64,000 nt of DNA from an uncultured Planctomycetaceae bacterium (GCA_903871805.1 CAIQIE010000248.1:1-64000); one strand, 5' to 3'. Counted from the stretch's first letter, positions 9,174 to 19,133 are shown. The notes: generated by a model from the letters alone, not told the origin. Numbers and translations: made by a program.

Positions 9174-11576
9174 ATGAAGAAAACAGTGAAGTTACCCGTT
9201 GTTTGGATGCGTAGCGTGGCGATGCGTCTGAGTCGAATGTTGCCGTTGGTTCTTCTGATTGAAGGCATGGCGGGCTTTCCGCTTCCTTTGGTTTATGCGG
9301 ATGAAGTGGGGGCCGACACTTTTTTTGCGATTCTGCAGGAAGAATCTGCACCGACGGAGAAGGGTGACGAGGCGCAGACGGATCAGGTTGAGGAACCTCG
9401 TGGAGTTCGTGACGAATCCTCGGGAATTGATCCAGCCAACAAGGATGCTTTGGCCTGGTACATGTCTGGTCACAAAGCATTGAAGCGAGGGGATCTTGCT
9501 GGAGCGGCTGATGCGTTCCGCAAGTCTGCCGCGGCGGATGAGAAATCGGCGATTCCCGTTCGAGCGCTTGCTATGGTGCTCTTTCGCATGGGTAATGCCA
9601 AAGACGGACTGAGTACGGCGCAGAAGGCGATGCAGATGGACGCGGATGACTGGCAGACGCGTCTGGAGTTGGCTGTGGCGCTGGGGCAGAACGGACGATT
9701 TGCGCAGTCTCTGGAGCTTTTAGAACAGGCACTGGCATCAAAGACGCTGAACAGGAAGTCTCTGGATTTTCTGCAGTGTCATCAGGTTCGTGCAGCGGTA
9801 TTGCTTCAGATGCGGAATCTGGGGGGATCGGCAGACAGTTACGAGATCATTCTGCAGGCGTTAGAGAAGCCCGAGGAATTTGGGTTGACGGATCGGGACC
9901 ATTCGAATCTGTTGAAGAACAAAGCGACGGGTTATGAAACGGTGGGGCGTGTGCTGCTGGAAGCGGGGCGGGTGCCGCAGGCGATTCAGGCATTTGAGAC
10001 TCTGATTCGCATTGATCGGGATGTTCCCGGGGAGCAGCATTTGCTGTTGGCGAGGGCGTTGTATCAGCAGGACAAGCTTGACGGGTGCGAGAAGAATCTG
10101 AACCGTTATTTTGAGGGTGGTCAGCGCAGCAAAGAGTCATTGATGCTGTTGCGGGATTTGTATGAGAACAGTAGTCGATCAGACGCACTGGCGGGGCGAC
10201 TGGAGGAGCTTGTAAAAGGGGCGACTCGACCAGCGGATGTGCAGATGTTTCTTGGGCAACTATTACTGGATCAGGGCAAGCCAAAAGACGCGGGGAAGGT
10301 CTATCAGGCGATTCTGGATTCCTCTGGTGAGGCGGAAGCACACACGGGGTTGGTGCGTGTTGCGATCGCAGAGCGTGATGTGACCAGTTTGCTGAACATG
10401 CTGAACCAGGCGGCGCGTGCGCGGATCACGCCGGCAGAACTGGTGCCGTTGATACCGGCGATGACGACGGCTGAGGAGTTTGCCAGGACGACGCTCAGGG
10501 AGTGTTTGAAGCGTTATGAAGAGAATCCAGGAGACCTGGACCCGATTGTGACCTGGTTTTGTGCGGGGGTTGCCGGGGAACTGGAGCTGACAGACGACCA
10601 GGCATCTCTGTTACAGGCAACGCTGGAACTGGAGCCGGATCGTGAGCTGATGCTGGACACGTTGGACAAGTACGGCGTGAGTCAGCTTCAGAAGGGTGAC
10701 TTTGAGATGGCGGCCAGAGTGTTTGAGCAGATGCTTGCACAGCCGGGACTTCCACCGGGGGTGCGAGTGAACACTTTATATCGCATTGCGATTGCGTATG
10801 GAGCATTGAAGGATTTGAAGGCTGCGAGGCGAGTGATCAATGAAGCATTACAGCTAGTTCCGGATGAGCCACAGCTGCTTGCAAGGCTGGCGGTTATCGA
10901 GGCGATGGACGGGAAGCTGGAGATATCTGAAGGGCTGTTGATTCGGGCGATTGCGGGATTGCAGGCACCGGATAAGGTGGAACAGCTGATAGAGGTTCGG
11001 ATTCAGCTGGCGGGAATTTATGTGCAGATGGATAGGTGGGATAATGCTGTAGAGCAGTACCAGACCGTATTGGAGATGGAGAAGGTTCCGGCGGCCACTC
11101 TGCGGCTGGTGCGAATGGGCCTTTCGAATGCACTGGTACAGGGTGGTGATATGGTAAAGGGTGAGAAGATTCTGGAGGATGTTTACAACGAAGACCCGAG
11201 TGATCCTGGAGTGAACAATGATCTGGGATACTTATATGCTGATCAGGGGAAGAACCTTGAGCAGGCAGAAAAGATGATACGGATCGCCGTTGGGGCTCAG
11301 CCTGAGAATTCCGCCTACCTTGACAGTCTGGGTTGGGTACTGTTTCGGCAGGGAAAGAATGAAGAGGCATTGGAGGTTTTGAAAAAAGCGAATTCGGATC
11401 CTTCCTATCAGGACTCAACATTACTGGAGCACCAGGGAGATGTTCACGAAGCGTTGAAGCAGAGTTCTGAGGCGAGGGATTGCTGGAAGCGGTCGCTTGA
11501 CCAGGAAGAGAAAGCTTCGAAGCCGGATGGAGCGATTGTGGAGCGATTGAAGGGGAAACTGAAGAAGGCGGAGTAG
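9174..11576 (+). CDS. large exported TPR-repeat protein
   Basis: An 800-residue protein. The N-terminus (MKKTVKLPVVWMRS... to about residue 43) has basic residues, a hydrophobic core and a probable signal peptidase site before DEVGAD, so export is likely. From about residue 85 to the end it is built of tetratricopeptide-type helical pairs, with clear examples such as AWYMSGHKALKRGDLAGAAD and, near the C-terminus, NDLGYLYADQGKNLEQAEKM and DSLGWVLFRQGKNEEALEVL. The latter form resembles TPR proteins of outer-envelope assembly and secretion. No enzymatic domain is visible. It stands between the rbfA block and ruvB on the same strand. The partner is unknown. Confidence 0.85.
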   Translation: MKKTVKLPVVWMRSVAMRLSRMLPLVLLIEGMAGFPLPLVYADEVGADTFFAILQEESAPTEKGDEAQTDQVEEPRGVRDESSGIDPANKDALAWYMSGHKALKRGDLAGAADAFRKSAAADEKSAIPVRALAMVLFRMGNAKDGLSTAQKAMQMDADDWQTRLELAVALGQNGRFAQSLELLEQALASKTLNRKSLDFLQCHQVRAAVLLQMRNLGGSADSYEIILQALEKPEEFGLTDRDHSNLLKNKATGYETVGRVLLEAGRVPQAIQAFETLIRIDRDVPGEQHLLLARALYQQDKLDGCEKNLNRYFEGGQRSKESLMLLRDLYENSSRSDALAGRLEELVKGATRPADVQMFLGQLLLDQGKPKDAGKVYQAILDSSGEAEAHTGLVRVAIAERDVTSLLNMLNQAARARITPAELVPLIPAMTTAEEFARTTLRECLKRYEENPGDLDPIVTWFCAGVAGELELTDDQASLLQATLELEPDRELMLDTLDKYGVSQLQKGDFEMAARVFEQMLAQPGLPPGVRVNTLYRIAIAYGALKDLKAARRVINEALQLVPDEPQLLARLAVIEAMDGKLEISEGLLIRAIAGLQAPDKVEQLIEVRIQLAGIYVQMDRWDNAVEQYQTVLEMEKVPAATLRLVRMGLSNALVQGGDMVKGEKILEDVYNEDPSDPGVNNDLGYLYADQGKNLEQAEKMIRIAVGAQPENSAYLDSLGWVLFRQGKNEEALEVLKKANSDPSYQDSTLLEHQGDVHEALKQSSEARDCWKRSLDQEEKASKPDGAIVERLKGKLKKAE

Positions 11577-11772
11577 GCTGTGTGGCGTCCGCTGAGACTG
11601 TCGTTGGGATACAGGATGCCGTTTCGGAGCTGACATGGATGTGAAGTGCCGCGAGTCGGGATTCGAATGAAATTTGTGGTTCCGGAAGCGGCGGTGAACG
11701 CGTGATCTGTACCCAATGCAGATGCACAGTGAGGCAGAATTGGGAAGCGGCAGCCTGCAGTGAAAGGGAGTC

Positions 11773-12909
11773 ATGGCGAGGAAAACGACGGTTCGAAATG
11801 ATGACGATGGCGAGGAGTCGGGGGATTCCGGACGAGTACCGGGATCTCAGCCACTGGGTTTCACTTCGTCTGGGGCTGTCCCGAGTGGTGAGCAGAAGGG
11901 GCTGGAAGATGAGCTTCGTCCATCACGTCTTGAGGACATTGTTGGTCAGCGTGCGGTGGTAGAGCGGTTAAGGATCCTTCTGGAGGCCACGAAGAAACGT
12001 AAGGAGCCTCTTGGGCATCTTTTGTTTGACGGACCTCCTGGCTTGGGAAAGACGACGCTGGCTACGGTGATACCGCGAGAATTGGGAACTGACCTGCAGA
12101 TTACGGCGGGGCCCTCGTTAAATGCACCGAAAGACCTGTTGCCTTATTTGACAAATGCCAGCCATGGCAGTGTGCTGTTCATCGATGAGATTCATCGCAT
12201 GCCGCCGACTGTTGAGGAGTTTATTTATCCGGCGATGGAGGATTTTCGTGTTGATATCACACTGGGTGATGGAATCAACGCCCGAACGATCAATATGAAG
12301 TTGCAGCAGTTTACTGTGATTGGTGCAACGACGCGCAGTGGAATGCTGACGGCGCCCCTTCGTGATCGGTTTATAAACCGTGAGCATCTGGATTTTTACA
12401 CGACGGAGGAATTAGCAACAATTGTGCGTCGGAATGCGGGTAAGTTGCGGACTGAGATTGCGGAGGAGGCGGCCTGGGAAATTGCCATTCGGGCGCGGGG
12501 GACTCCCAGAAAAGCCAACAACTGGTTGCGCTGGACGAGGGACTTCGCTGATGCTCGTGCTGATGGCCGGATCACGCTGGAAGTCGCCCGAGCGGCTCTG
12601 AGAATGAAGGGCGTGGACGTTGCGGGACTGGAAGAGCAGGATCGTCGTTACCTGGAAACGATTATCGGTGTTTTTGGTGGTGGGCCCGCGGGGGTGCAGG
12701 CTATTGGTCATACCATGAACACACCGGCAGAGACTTTGGAAGACGAAGTAGAGCCGTTTTTGCTGCGTGAAGGTTTTATTCAGAGAACACCCAGAGGCCG
12801 CACGATTACGGCCAAAACGCTGGCTCATTTGGGGGTATCCGAGCGTTCGTCGTCTCTGACTTCCAGAAAGAGGACGTCACCCGATCCGCCTGGATTATTT
12901 GTTGAGTGA
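11773..12909 (+). CDS. ruvB: Holliday junction branch migration helicase RuvB
   Basis: RuvB is the AAA+ motor that drives branch migration of Holliday junctions with RuvA. The 378-residue protein has an N-terminal extension of about 35 residues, then [12 protein letters not shown], Walker [10 protein letters not shown], Walker [10 protein letters not shown], sensor 1 GATTRSG, the arginine-finger segment PLRDRF, and the C-terminal winged-helix domain ending with [19 protein letters not shown] 11773 follows AAAGGGAG closely. ruvA and ruvC are not in the window. It converges with gcvT, the stop codons being about 20 bases apart. Confidence 0.97.
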   Translation: MARKTTVRNDDDGEESGDSGRVPGSQPLGFTSSGAVPSGEQKGLEDELRPSRLEDIVGQRAVVERLRILLEATKKRKEPLGHLLFDGPPGLGKTTLATVIPRELGTDLQITAGPSLNAPKDLLPYLTNASHGSVLFIDEIHRMPPTVEEFIYPAMEDFRVDITLGDGINARTINMKLQQFTVIGATTRSGMLTAPLRDRFINREHLDFYTTEELATIVRRNAGKLRTEIAEEAAWEIAIRARGTPRKANNWLRWTRDFADARADGRITLEVARAALRMKGVDVAGLEEQDRRYLETIIGVFGGGPAGVQAIGHTMNTPAETLEDEVEPFLLREGFIQRTPRGRTITAKTLAHLGVSERSSSLTSRKRTSPDPPGLFVE

Positions 12910-12930
12910 GTTGCTGGGAGAGTTGATTTT

Positions 12931-14019
12931 TCAGGGGCGAGTTCTTTTATAGAACGGCAGAGTGACGACCTGGGCGGCTATCATTGTTCCGCGGAGTTCA
13001 ACTTCCACAGCCTGACCGGGAGTTGCCTGGGCGACGGGCACATACGCCATGGCGATAACTTTTTGCAGAGTTGGTGAGAAGGTCCCGGATGTAACATGGC
13101 CGCATTCAGTTCCGTGAATGAAGACAGGAGCGCCTTCGCGGGCGATTCGTCGGCCATCCAGAGCGAGCCCAACGCGGGTGAGTGTGGGGCCAGTAGTGCG
13201 AATCCGTTCCAGTGCGGCTTTACCGGGATATTCTGATTTTCGGAAACGCACGGCAAAACTCAGTCCAGCTGTCAGTGGGTCAGTTGTGAGATTCAGTTCG
13301 TGTCCGTAGAGGGGCATGGCGGCTTCCAGACGCAGCGTGTCGCGGCAACCCAATCCCGCAGGGACAACGCCGTACGGGGCACCCAGAGACAGCAGCTTCA
13401 ACCAGACGGACTCTGCCTGTTCTGAGGGGACAATCAATTCGAAGCCGTCTTCACCTGTGTAGCCAGTTCGGGAAATCATTCCGGAGAAGTGCTCAGAGGA
13501 TACATCGCTGGCTGAGTAGTACGGCATTGTATCAGCGTTGGTTGTGCAGAGCTCCCGAACGAGGTTGACGGCCGCGGGACCCTGGACAGCGATCATTCCT
13601 GTGGATTCGGTTTGGTCTTCAAATGTGATGGAAGCGAATCCAGCCAGATGTTCCAGCCAGCCAATGACTTCAATTCTGTTTGAAGCATTGACAACAAGTT
13701 CCCAGCGATCGGGCATGTGATAGACCAGGACATCATCGATGATACCGGCATCATGTCGGCAGATCAGTGAGTATCGGACATCACCTGTTTGAAGCGCTGA
13801 GACATCATTGGTGAGGGCACTGTTGAGAAATTCTCCGGCAGTCTCACCTTTGAAGGTGAGGCGTCCCATATGGGAGATATCAAACAGGCCTGCAGACTTT
13901 CTGACGGCCAAATGTTCTTCGACGATGGAGGTATACTGAACGGGCATTTCCCACCCTGCAAATTCCACCATCCGACCGTTATTCGCTCTGTGCCAATGAT
14001 TCAGAGGTGTTGTCTTCAT
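12931..14019 (-). CDS. gcvT: glycine cleavage system aminomethyltransferase (T protein)
   Basis: GcvT releases ammonia from the aminomethyl-lipoyl H protein and transfers the C1 unit to tetrahydrofolate. The 362-residue protein is full length. Family marks include FAGWEMPVQYTSIVEEHLAVR near the N-terminus, GLFDISHMGR, YSLICRHDAGIIDDVLVYH, and GLGCRDTLRLEAAMPLYGHE in the middle, followed by the C-terminal barrel with ARDGAPVF-like IAREGAPVF. ATG at 14019 is the natural start (MKTTPLNHWHRANNGRMVEF). gcvH and gcvP are not adjacent in this window. No glycine riboswitch was recognised upstream. Confidence 0.96.
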   Translation of the reverse strand: MKTTPLNHWHRANNGRMVEFAGWEMPVQYTSIVEEHLAVRKSAGLFDISHMGRLTFKGETAGEFLNSALTNDVSALQTGDVRYSLICRHDAGIIDDVLVYHMPDRWELVVNASNRIEVIGWLEHLAGFASITFEDQTESTGMIAVQGPAAVNLVRELCTTNADTMPYYSASDVSSEHFSGMISRTGYTGEDGFELIVPSEQAESVWLKLLSLGAPYGVVPAGLGCRDTLRLEAAMPLYGHELNLTTDPLTAGLSFAVRFRKSEYPGKAALERIRTTGPTLTRVGLALDGRRIAREGAPVFIHGTECGHVTSGTFSPTLQKVIAMAYVPVAQATPGQAVEVELRGTMIAAQVVTLPFYKRTRP

Positions 14020-14340
14020 GGGGGCCCGTTCATTGAGTCAGTTTCGGGGAGGTAATCAAGGCCTGAAGAGAATCCTGATGTTGGGTGGCTATTATGGCCG
14101 AACCGTTGAACGCCAATGCAGGTCTTACGGGATTCGCCGCGACGGCCGATCCGGTACTCTGGCAGCGTAACAACTCTTTAGATCATCCCTGAAACTGTCA
14201 TCGGATTCAACCACCTTGTCCATGACCGGGCGGGTGGCTGTGAATTCAGATTCTGTGCAAGAGTCTGAACGACTTGCAGGGCGCGGAGTCTGGCCACGTA
14301 TGGCGACTGATGCTATTGGGAAGAACATCGAACAAAAGCG
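14020..14340. other. intergenic region upstream of gcvT
   Basis: About 320 bases with no supportable gene; ORFs on both strands (14125-14328, 14216-14680) are shadows. Likely carries the gcvT promoter on the minus strand. Confidence 0.4.
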
Positions 14341-14378
14341 GAAACGCCCCGGTCCTGGGATTCGAACCGGGGCGTTTC
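14341..14378 (-). terminator. intrinsic terminator of the small secreted-protein gene
   Basis: A perfect 13-base stem, GAAACGCCCCGGT pairing with ACCGGGGCGTTTC, encloses a 12-base loop. Read on the minus strand it lies 33 bases after the stop codon at 14412 and is followed by CGCTTTTGTT, so it fits a rho-independent terminator. Confidence 0.8.
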
Positions 14379-14411
14379 CAGCGGGGAGTTTTCAACCACT
14401 TCGAGAAATGA

Positions 14412-14906
14412 TCAGCGAAGGGCCGGCTTTCCAGCAGGTTTTCCGGGAGTCTGTCCGGCAGTGCCGCGACCAGGCGACGACGTTGACTGGTAGTGAATTG
14501 GCTGAACTGGTGTTGGATACAGGGCCGGGGCCGGCACAGTTGGTGGAAACGAATTCTGAGGTGACTGATGGTGCATGTGGCCATCGAGATAGGAACCGCG
14601 ATACTTATTCCAGAACTGCTGTGAATAGGGCATTCCGTGAGGGGCCCCTGATGCTGCAGCGATTTGGGACTGCGCCATGACATGACGGTAGTTGTACGGT
14701 CTGAAGCTGGAGAATCCGCCGTAGGCCGGGTATCTCTGGAAGTGCCCGTGGATCCATGGATCCTGCTGATCGAACGGGTAAGTTTGAACGCCTTCGCCCG
14801 CGGAGATTGCGCCGGTGAACGACGCCCCTGGGACTGCGGTCTGAGCTTCCGCAGCGACTACCGTAAGCAGATTCACTGCAAATGCAAAAATTACAGCTCT
14901 GGCCAT
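14412..14906 (-). CDS. small secreted Pro/Tyr/His-rich protein
   Basis: A 164-residue protein beginning MARAVIFAFAVNLLTVVAAEAQ, a clear Sec signal peptide with probable cleavage after AEA. The mature part is low in charged residues and rich in Pro, Gln, Tyr, His and Ser (for example YPAYGGFSSFRPYNYRH, and a C-terminal PGRGTAGQTPGKPAGKP). There is no catalytic motif. It has its own terminator and is probably monocistronic. Proteins of this composition are common and unassigned in planctomycetes; a wall- or matrix-associated role is possible but unproven. Confidence 0.75.
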   Translation of the reverse strand: MARAVIFAFAVNLLTVVAAEAQTAVPGASFTGAISAGEGVQTYPFDQQDPWIHGHFQRYPAYGGFSSFRPYNYRHVMAQSQIAAASGAPHGMPYSQQFWNKYRGSYLDGHMHHQSPQNSFPPTVPAPALYPTPVQPIHYQSTSSPGRGTAGQTPGKPAGKPALR

Positions 14907-15218
14907 TACAAACCTCCATGTTCCAGAGCCTGCGACAGGAGAAGTCCATGTCGCTGCTCACCGTGCCACAGCAAATCCTGGAGAATCATCGGGATCTGAG
15001 GGGCATCGTGTTCTTTGAAAACATGAAGAAAGTGAAGGATCGAGCCAGACAGGACAAAATCCAACTTTTCGATCTCACTGATCGTTAAATCTTAACTTTG
15101 GCTCGTCTCTGCGGGATTTTTCTGGCAACAGTTATGGAACTGTGCAATTCTCATTGAGGCGGACCCGGTCCAGGGGATACGTGATTCCTTACGGTCGCCA
15201 TTTTCAGAGGGTGAGAAC
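14907..15218. other. divergent intergenic region between two secreted-protein genes
   Basis: About 310 bases between the minus-strand gene ending its 5' side at 14906 and the plus-strand gene at 15219. The plus ORF 14882-15088 has no signal or family and was not called. It should contain both promoters. Confidence 0.4.
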
Positions 15219-15623
15219 ATGAGGTTGCTGGCGGGTGTTGTTTTTCTCGTTCTGTGGGTTCATGTGGCAGTTTCTGACGTTGCCCTGAGTAATGAAGTGA
15301 CTTGTTACAGCCAGACGGCGGTTGGAACGGCTATTCAGCAGGGGTGTAGTACCTGCGGCTGTATTACGTGTGGTTGTTCGGGATTTTCGGGAACTTCGGT
15401 GCTAATTGCTTCAAAGCTGGGACTCGCGACCTGGCCGGGAAGCGTTTCAGGTGGATGGTCTTCTGCCACCGAGCAATCTTTCCCCCTGTCATCTCGTGGG
15501 AATTCCGATTGGTTGCCGGGTAATGGCTCTGGTGCGGTTCACTATCGCTATCCTTATTACAGCTATCGGCGTCCATGGGCTCATCCGGGTCCGATGGTGC
15601 CGAATGTGACCATTGTATGGTGA
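15219..15623 (+). CDS. small secreted cysteine-motif protein
   Basis: A 134-residue protein with an N-terminal signal peptide (MRLLAGVVFLVLWVHVAVSD). After it comes a compact cysteine cluster, CSTCGCITCGCSG around residues 42-55, and then a Ser/Gly-rich stretch. The C-terminus YRYPYYSYRRPWAHPGP...VTIVW is a pattern I associate with planctomycete secreted proteins. GAGGGTGAGA precedes ATG 15219. The Cys-x-x-Cys-x-Cys array could bind a metal or form disulfides; neither is shown. No operon partner. Confidence 0.75.
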   Translation: MRLLAGVVFLVLWVHVAVSDVALSNEVTCYSQTAVGTAIQQGCSTCGCITCGCSGFSGTSVLIASKLGLATWPGSVSGGWSSATEQSFPLSSRGNSDWLPGNGSGAVHYRYPYYSYRRPWAHPGPMVPNVTIVW

Positions 15624-16082
15624 CATCTTCGGGTGAGACACTGCGAGGTTTTCGTATGCGAGTGTACTGCTCAGGTTGACACGCAGGAACGCAGAGCAGG
15701 CGTGTTTCAAATGCGTCTGGGGGTCTTGAATGAGGCCATCTCTGCAGGATTTTTTCGGAAAAATTTCCATTGTTTTGCGTTTGCGTTCCCTGTTTATGGC
15801 TTATGCGTCGCTTGAGTTGGGAATTTTCCCCAGGAGTTTTTTGCCCAGCTTACCGGACCGATACGCCTGGTGCTGTTCATAGGAAAAGTCCTCGGGAGTT
15901 CATGTGGAGCGTTGAATTGGGAGGCCGATACGTGATTTGGCCCATGGACTTTGCACTGCGGTTTTCATGAATGGGTTTCGGGTTGTTCATGGATTGAACG
16001 GCCCCTGACCTGAAGCTGCCATGAGTGCGAGTTCGGAGTCGCTGAAGAGCGAGTGGGTTGCATCATGGAAGGAGCGACAGGG
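15624..16082. other. intergenic region upstream of the secretin gene
   Basis: About 460 bases without a convincing gene. ORFs 15633-15815 and 15770-15970 have no family and weak starts. Includes short A/T runs but no clear terminator or promoter. Confidence 0.4.
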
Positions 16083-18185
16083 ATGTCAGTCGATTTGTCA
16101 GAACTGCTGTTTCCGGCGAGACAGCGTCGGAAGCCCTGTGCGTCCGGCAGAGGGGTCGGTTACGCCACGGCATTTCTGCTGACGTTGGGCTTGATGCGCA
16201 ACTCTGTCGATGCTCAGCCACCCTCCGTCGGAATGACGCCTCAGGTCCCGGATATGCCGCTGAGGATGGAAGCCCCGGAAGTTTCCGGCCGCGTCGACGC
16301 GGCTCTTAGCCCCAACGTCAATCAGTTGCTGAAGCCACAGTATCATCTGGAGATTGAGCGGCATCACAGTCGGCTGGTGATGACAAACCGGAAAGTGCGT
16401 CGGATTGCGGTGACTGATTCCGAGGTGGCGAATTACGTTCAGTACTCAGAGAACGAGATTAGTATTGTTGGACTTTCGATTGGTCGTACGGACCTGACTC
16501 TCTGGTTTGAGGACGAATTGGCGCCGTCCATCTATGAAGTGACAGTGATACGTGACGCGAGTCTGGAAGAGCAGCGATCCATCGACTTTGGAAAGCTGGA
16601 GCGTCGTCTGAAGGTTCTTTACCCGAATTCGAATGTTGCACTGATTCCGATTGGGGCTCAGGTGATCGTTCGGGGGCAGGCTTACGACGGCGAAGAAGCG
16701 CAGAACATTCTTCAGGTTGTTCGTACGGAGGTGCTGCGATCTCTTCGAAATGCAGCACAGTCTGACGACAATGGGGCCGGGGGCCTGAACGGCCTTGGTG
16801 GTCTGGGTCTCGCTGGCGGTGCCGGTGGTGGTGCTGGCGGCGGTGCGGGCGGCGGTGGTAATCAGGGCCGGAGCTTCCGCGACATCGTCATCAATGAGTT
16901 GAATGTGCCGGGCGAGTTCAATGTTTCTCTGCGGGTTGTTGTGGCAGAGATCAACCGTTCGGAATTAAGGGATGCGGGTGTTGACTGGCAGGTGTTGTTC
17001 AACCATGGGAGGCACAGTGTTGGAACCGGTCTTGGAGGAGGGTCCGGGACGACTTTGAGCGGAATTTTCGAAAACGGCGAGATCAACGTTTTTGTAAAAT
17101 GGATGCAGTCCAATGGAACTATACGGATGCTTGCGGAACCCCGTTTGACGGTCTTGAGTGGCACTGGTGCCAGCATTCTGGCTGGCGGTGAGTTTGCCGT
17201 TCCGACGATTATTGGATTGGGAGGAGGTCAGGCGACGACATTTCGAGGTTTTGGTACCAGCCTCAATGTGACGCCGACGGTGATTGACAAAGATCTGATT
17301 CGAATGAGGATTGTCCCGGAGTTCAGCCAGATCAGTGGAGACAACACTGTGAATGGCATTCCGGGGACCAACGTGAAGCGGGTCCAGACAACGGTAGAGC
17401 TTCGCGAGGGACAGACGTTTGCTATCGGCGGTCTGATTTCGAACCAGACGTTGACAGAGGTAAATCGTATTCCGCTGCTGGGCGACATCCCATGGATTGG
17501 TCCACGAGTTTTTCAGTCCAAAACTGCGTCTCAGGTGGAAACGGAATTGCTGGTCCTTGTATCTCCGGAAATTGTGCGGCCGATGGAGCCGGATGAAGTG
17601 CCGCCTCTGCCTGGTTATAACGTGACGCATCCTTCCGATGATGAGTTGTGGCATCGTGGTCAGACGGAAGGAACACCTGACCATACTGTTTATCAGCTGG
17701 CTCCGTATGGCAGCGGGCAAATGCAGGGGATTCCGCAGGGTTACAGCCTGCATAATCCGCCGCCGACGTCCGGACCCTTTATGGGACCGGGAGCGGTGAA
17801 TTATGCTCCGGCGCAATCCATGCCTGGTCCGGCTTATCCGAATGGCTATCCACAGGTCCCTCAGAACGGTCCAGCTCCTTACTACGGCAGTCCGGGGCCG
17901 GGGGGTGCTTATCCTTCTGGAAATCCAGGAGCGGGTGGTCCAGCGATGGCTCCTCCTTCATTTCCTCAGGAATCATCACCAGGTTTTGTTCCTCCTGTTC
18001 CTGACTCCGCCGGTTCCGGTGGTTTTCCTGCCGCTCCGACGAGCTTTCCATCGCAGGTGAATCGGACCGATGGTGGGAAGGCCGCAGCGAAGTCGTCGAA
18101 GTTTAGCAGCTGGACGAATGGTTTTCGAAAGTCTGAGCCGGCGAAAAACAATGTTAGGCCGGCAGGATGGACAAGGGACCGGTGA
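16083..18185 (+). CDS. secretin (type II/III secretion or Tad/CpaC-type outer-membrane pore)
   Basis: A 700-residue protein with an N-terminal hydrophobic signal (ATAFLLTLGLMRNSVDAQ). The N-terminal part (about 80-190) matches the pilus-formation/BON-like domain seen in CpaC-type secretins (VRRIAVTDSEVANYVQYS, LWFEDE). Residues about 260-480 are the secretin core, with RVVVAEINRSELRDAGVDW, LAEPRLTVLSGTGASILAGGEF, and the family ending GGLISNQTLTEVNRIPLLGD and LLVLVSPEIVRP. A Gly-rich loop sits before the core, and the last 170 residues are Pro/Gly/Tyr-rich. ATG 16083, nine bases after AAGGAG, is preferred to earlier ATG 16065. No assembly ATPase or pilin gene is adjacent; a lipoprotein follows. 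Confidence 0.88.
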   Translation: MSVDLSELLFPARQRRKPCASGRGVGYATAFLLTLGLMRNSVDAQPPSVGMTPQVPDMPLRMEAPEVSGRVDAALSPNVNQLLKPQYHLEIERHHSRLVMTNRKVRRIAVTDSEVANYVQYSENEISIVGLSIGRTDLTLWFEDELAPSIYEVTVIRDASLEEQRSIDFGKLERRLKVLYPNSNVALIPIGAQVIVRGQAYDGEEAQNILQVVRTEVLRSLRNAAQSDDNGAGGLNGLGGLGLAGGAGGGAGGGAGGGGNQGRSFRDIVINELNVPGEFNVSLRVVVAEINRSELRDAGVDWQVLFNHGRHSVGTGLGGGSGTTLSGIFENGEINVFVKWMQSNGTIRMLAEPRLTVLSGTGASILAGGEFAVPTIIGLGGGQATTFRGFGTSLNVTPTVIDKDLIRMRIVPEFSQISGDNTVNGIPGTNVKRVQTTVELREGQTFAIGGLISNQTLTEVNRIPLLGDIPWIGPRVFQSKTASQVETELLVLVSPEIVRPMEPDEVPPLPGYNVTHPSDDELWHRGQTEGTPDHTVYQLAPYGSGQMQGIPQGYSLHNPPPTSGPFMGPGAVNYAPAQSMPGPAYPNGYPQVPQNGPAPYYGSPGPGGAYPSGNPGAGGPAMAPPSFPQESSPGFVPPVPDSAGSGGFPAAPTSFPSQVNRTDGGKAAAKSSKFSSWTNGFRKSEPAKNNVRPAGWTRDR

Positions 18186-18341
18186 GTGAAGTCGGTGACA
18201 TCGAATCTGCTGCGAATGGGATTCCGGGTCTTTGCGGGGTCCATGCAAAGTTGAGTTTCACGCCATCGTTTCGGGTATTCGAATCGGAATTGGCCTTAGT
18301 GTGTTCCGGTGTGTCAGGTCTGTGCAGAAAGATCCAATCGC

Positions 18342-18986
18342 ATGTCAAGAATTTTTCTTCCTGCTAAACTGGCGATCGTTACCTGCAGTGGATTGATCAC
18401 TGCAGGCTGCATTTCCTCGGGAGGTGGGGGTGGCGAGCCGTGCAGCAACGGTGCCGGTTATTATAGTAGCGGTAGCGGTAGCGGTTATGCGGACACATGT
18501 GAGAATGGATGTGAAGACAGCTGGTGCAGCTGGTGGCCATGGAGTAAGAATCATTATCCGGCGACGCGTTATGCGATCCCTGATGTGATGCCGCTGGGAT
18601 CCATCGTCAGGTCGCACTGGCATATGATGGAAACAAATGCTGAAGCGTCTGACTTTGTCATTTACCGACATGAATTTGTGGAAAGTTCATCAGAACTGAC
18701 TCCTTACGGTAAGGATCATATTGCTGAGATCGCAGCGCGGATGCCGACAACTCCTTTTCCCGTCGTTGTGCAGCGAAGTATGAATAACGCGGATCCGGAA
18801 CTGGATCGGATTCGCAGGGAAATTGTTGTCCGGGTCCTTGCTGACCTTGGAAACTATGATGCGGAACGCCGAACGGTTGTTTCTCAGCCCTACAGCAACG
18901 GTCTGAATGGTATGGAAGCGGAGCAGGATTACGGCCGATTCAGAAATGTCCGCAGTGCGACTCAGGGAGGTGCTGTGGGAAGATAG
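18342..18986 (+). CDS. lipoprotein with possible OmpA/CpaD-like C-terminus
   Basis: A 214-residue protein. The N-terminus MSRIFLPAKLAIVTCSGLITAGC carries a lipobox ending in TAGC, so lipid attachment near residue 23 is expected. A Gly/Ser/Cys-rich stretch follows (GGGGG, SGSGSG). The C-terminal half contains YRHEFVESSSELTPYGKDHI and PFPVVVQRSMNNADPELDRI, a shape like OmpA-type peptidoglycan-binding or CpaD-type pilus lipoproteins, but I cannot confirm either. It begins about 155 bases after the secretin on the same strand, suggesting an outer-membrane partner. The track start at 18309 lies upstream of the lipoprotein signal, so ATG 18342 is used. Confidence 0.7.
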   Translation: MSRIFLPAKLAIVTCSGLITAGCISSGGGGGEPCSNGAGYYSSGSGSGYADTCENGCEDSWCSWWPWSKNHYPATRYAIPDVMPLGSIVRSHWHMMETNAEASDFVIYRHEFVESSSELTPYGKDHIAEIAARMPTTPFPVVVQRSMNNADPELDRIRREIVVRVLADLGNYDAERRTVVSQPYSNGLNGMEAEQDYGRFRNVRSATQGGAVGR

Positions 18987-19133
18987 GATTCGGACTCTGC
19001 TACTGCACTGCTGATCCTTACAGTCACTGCCTTCCGTGTGCCTTCCGGCAGAGTGAGGTATGCAATGGGCTGCGATTGGTTTGGTATCCGGATGCCGCGC
19101 AGACGGGGCAGGGGGCGGTGGTGGTTTGCGGAT

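Noticed and set aside
8824-9214. Two overlapping plus ORFs before the TPR gene
   Set aside because: No family, poor starts, and the second runs into the TPR gene.
12931-12960. Short GTTCT-AGAAC hairpin at the ruvB/gcvT convergence
   Set aside because: Only five base pairs and it lies inside the gcvT coding end.
14341-14378. Possible tRNA, because the minus strand contains GGTTCGAATCCC
   Set aside because: The flanking bases do not form a T stem and acceptor stem; the region folds as a simple 13-base hairpin, which fits a terminator.
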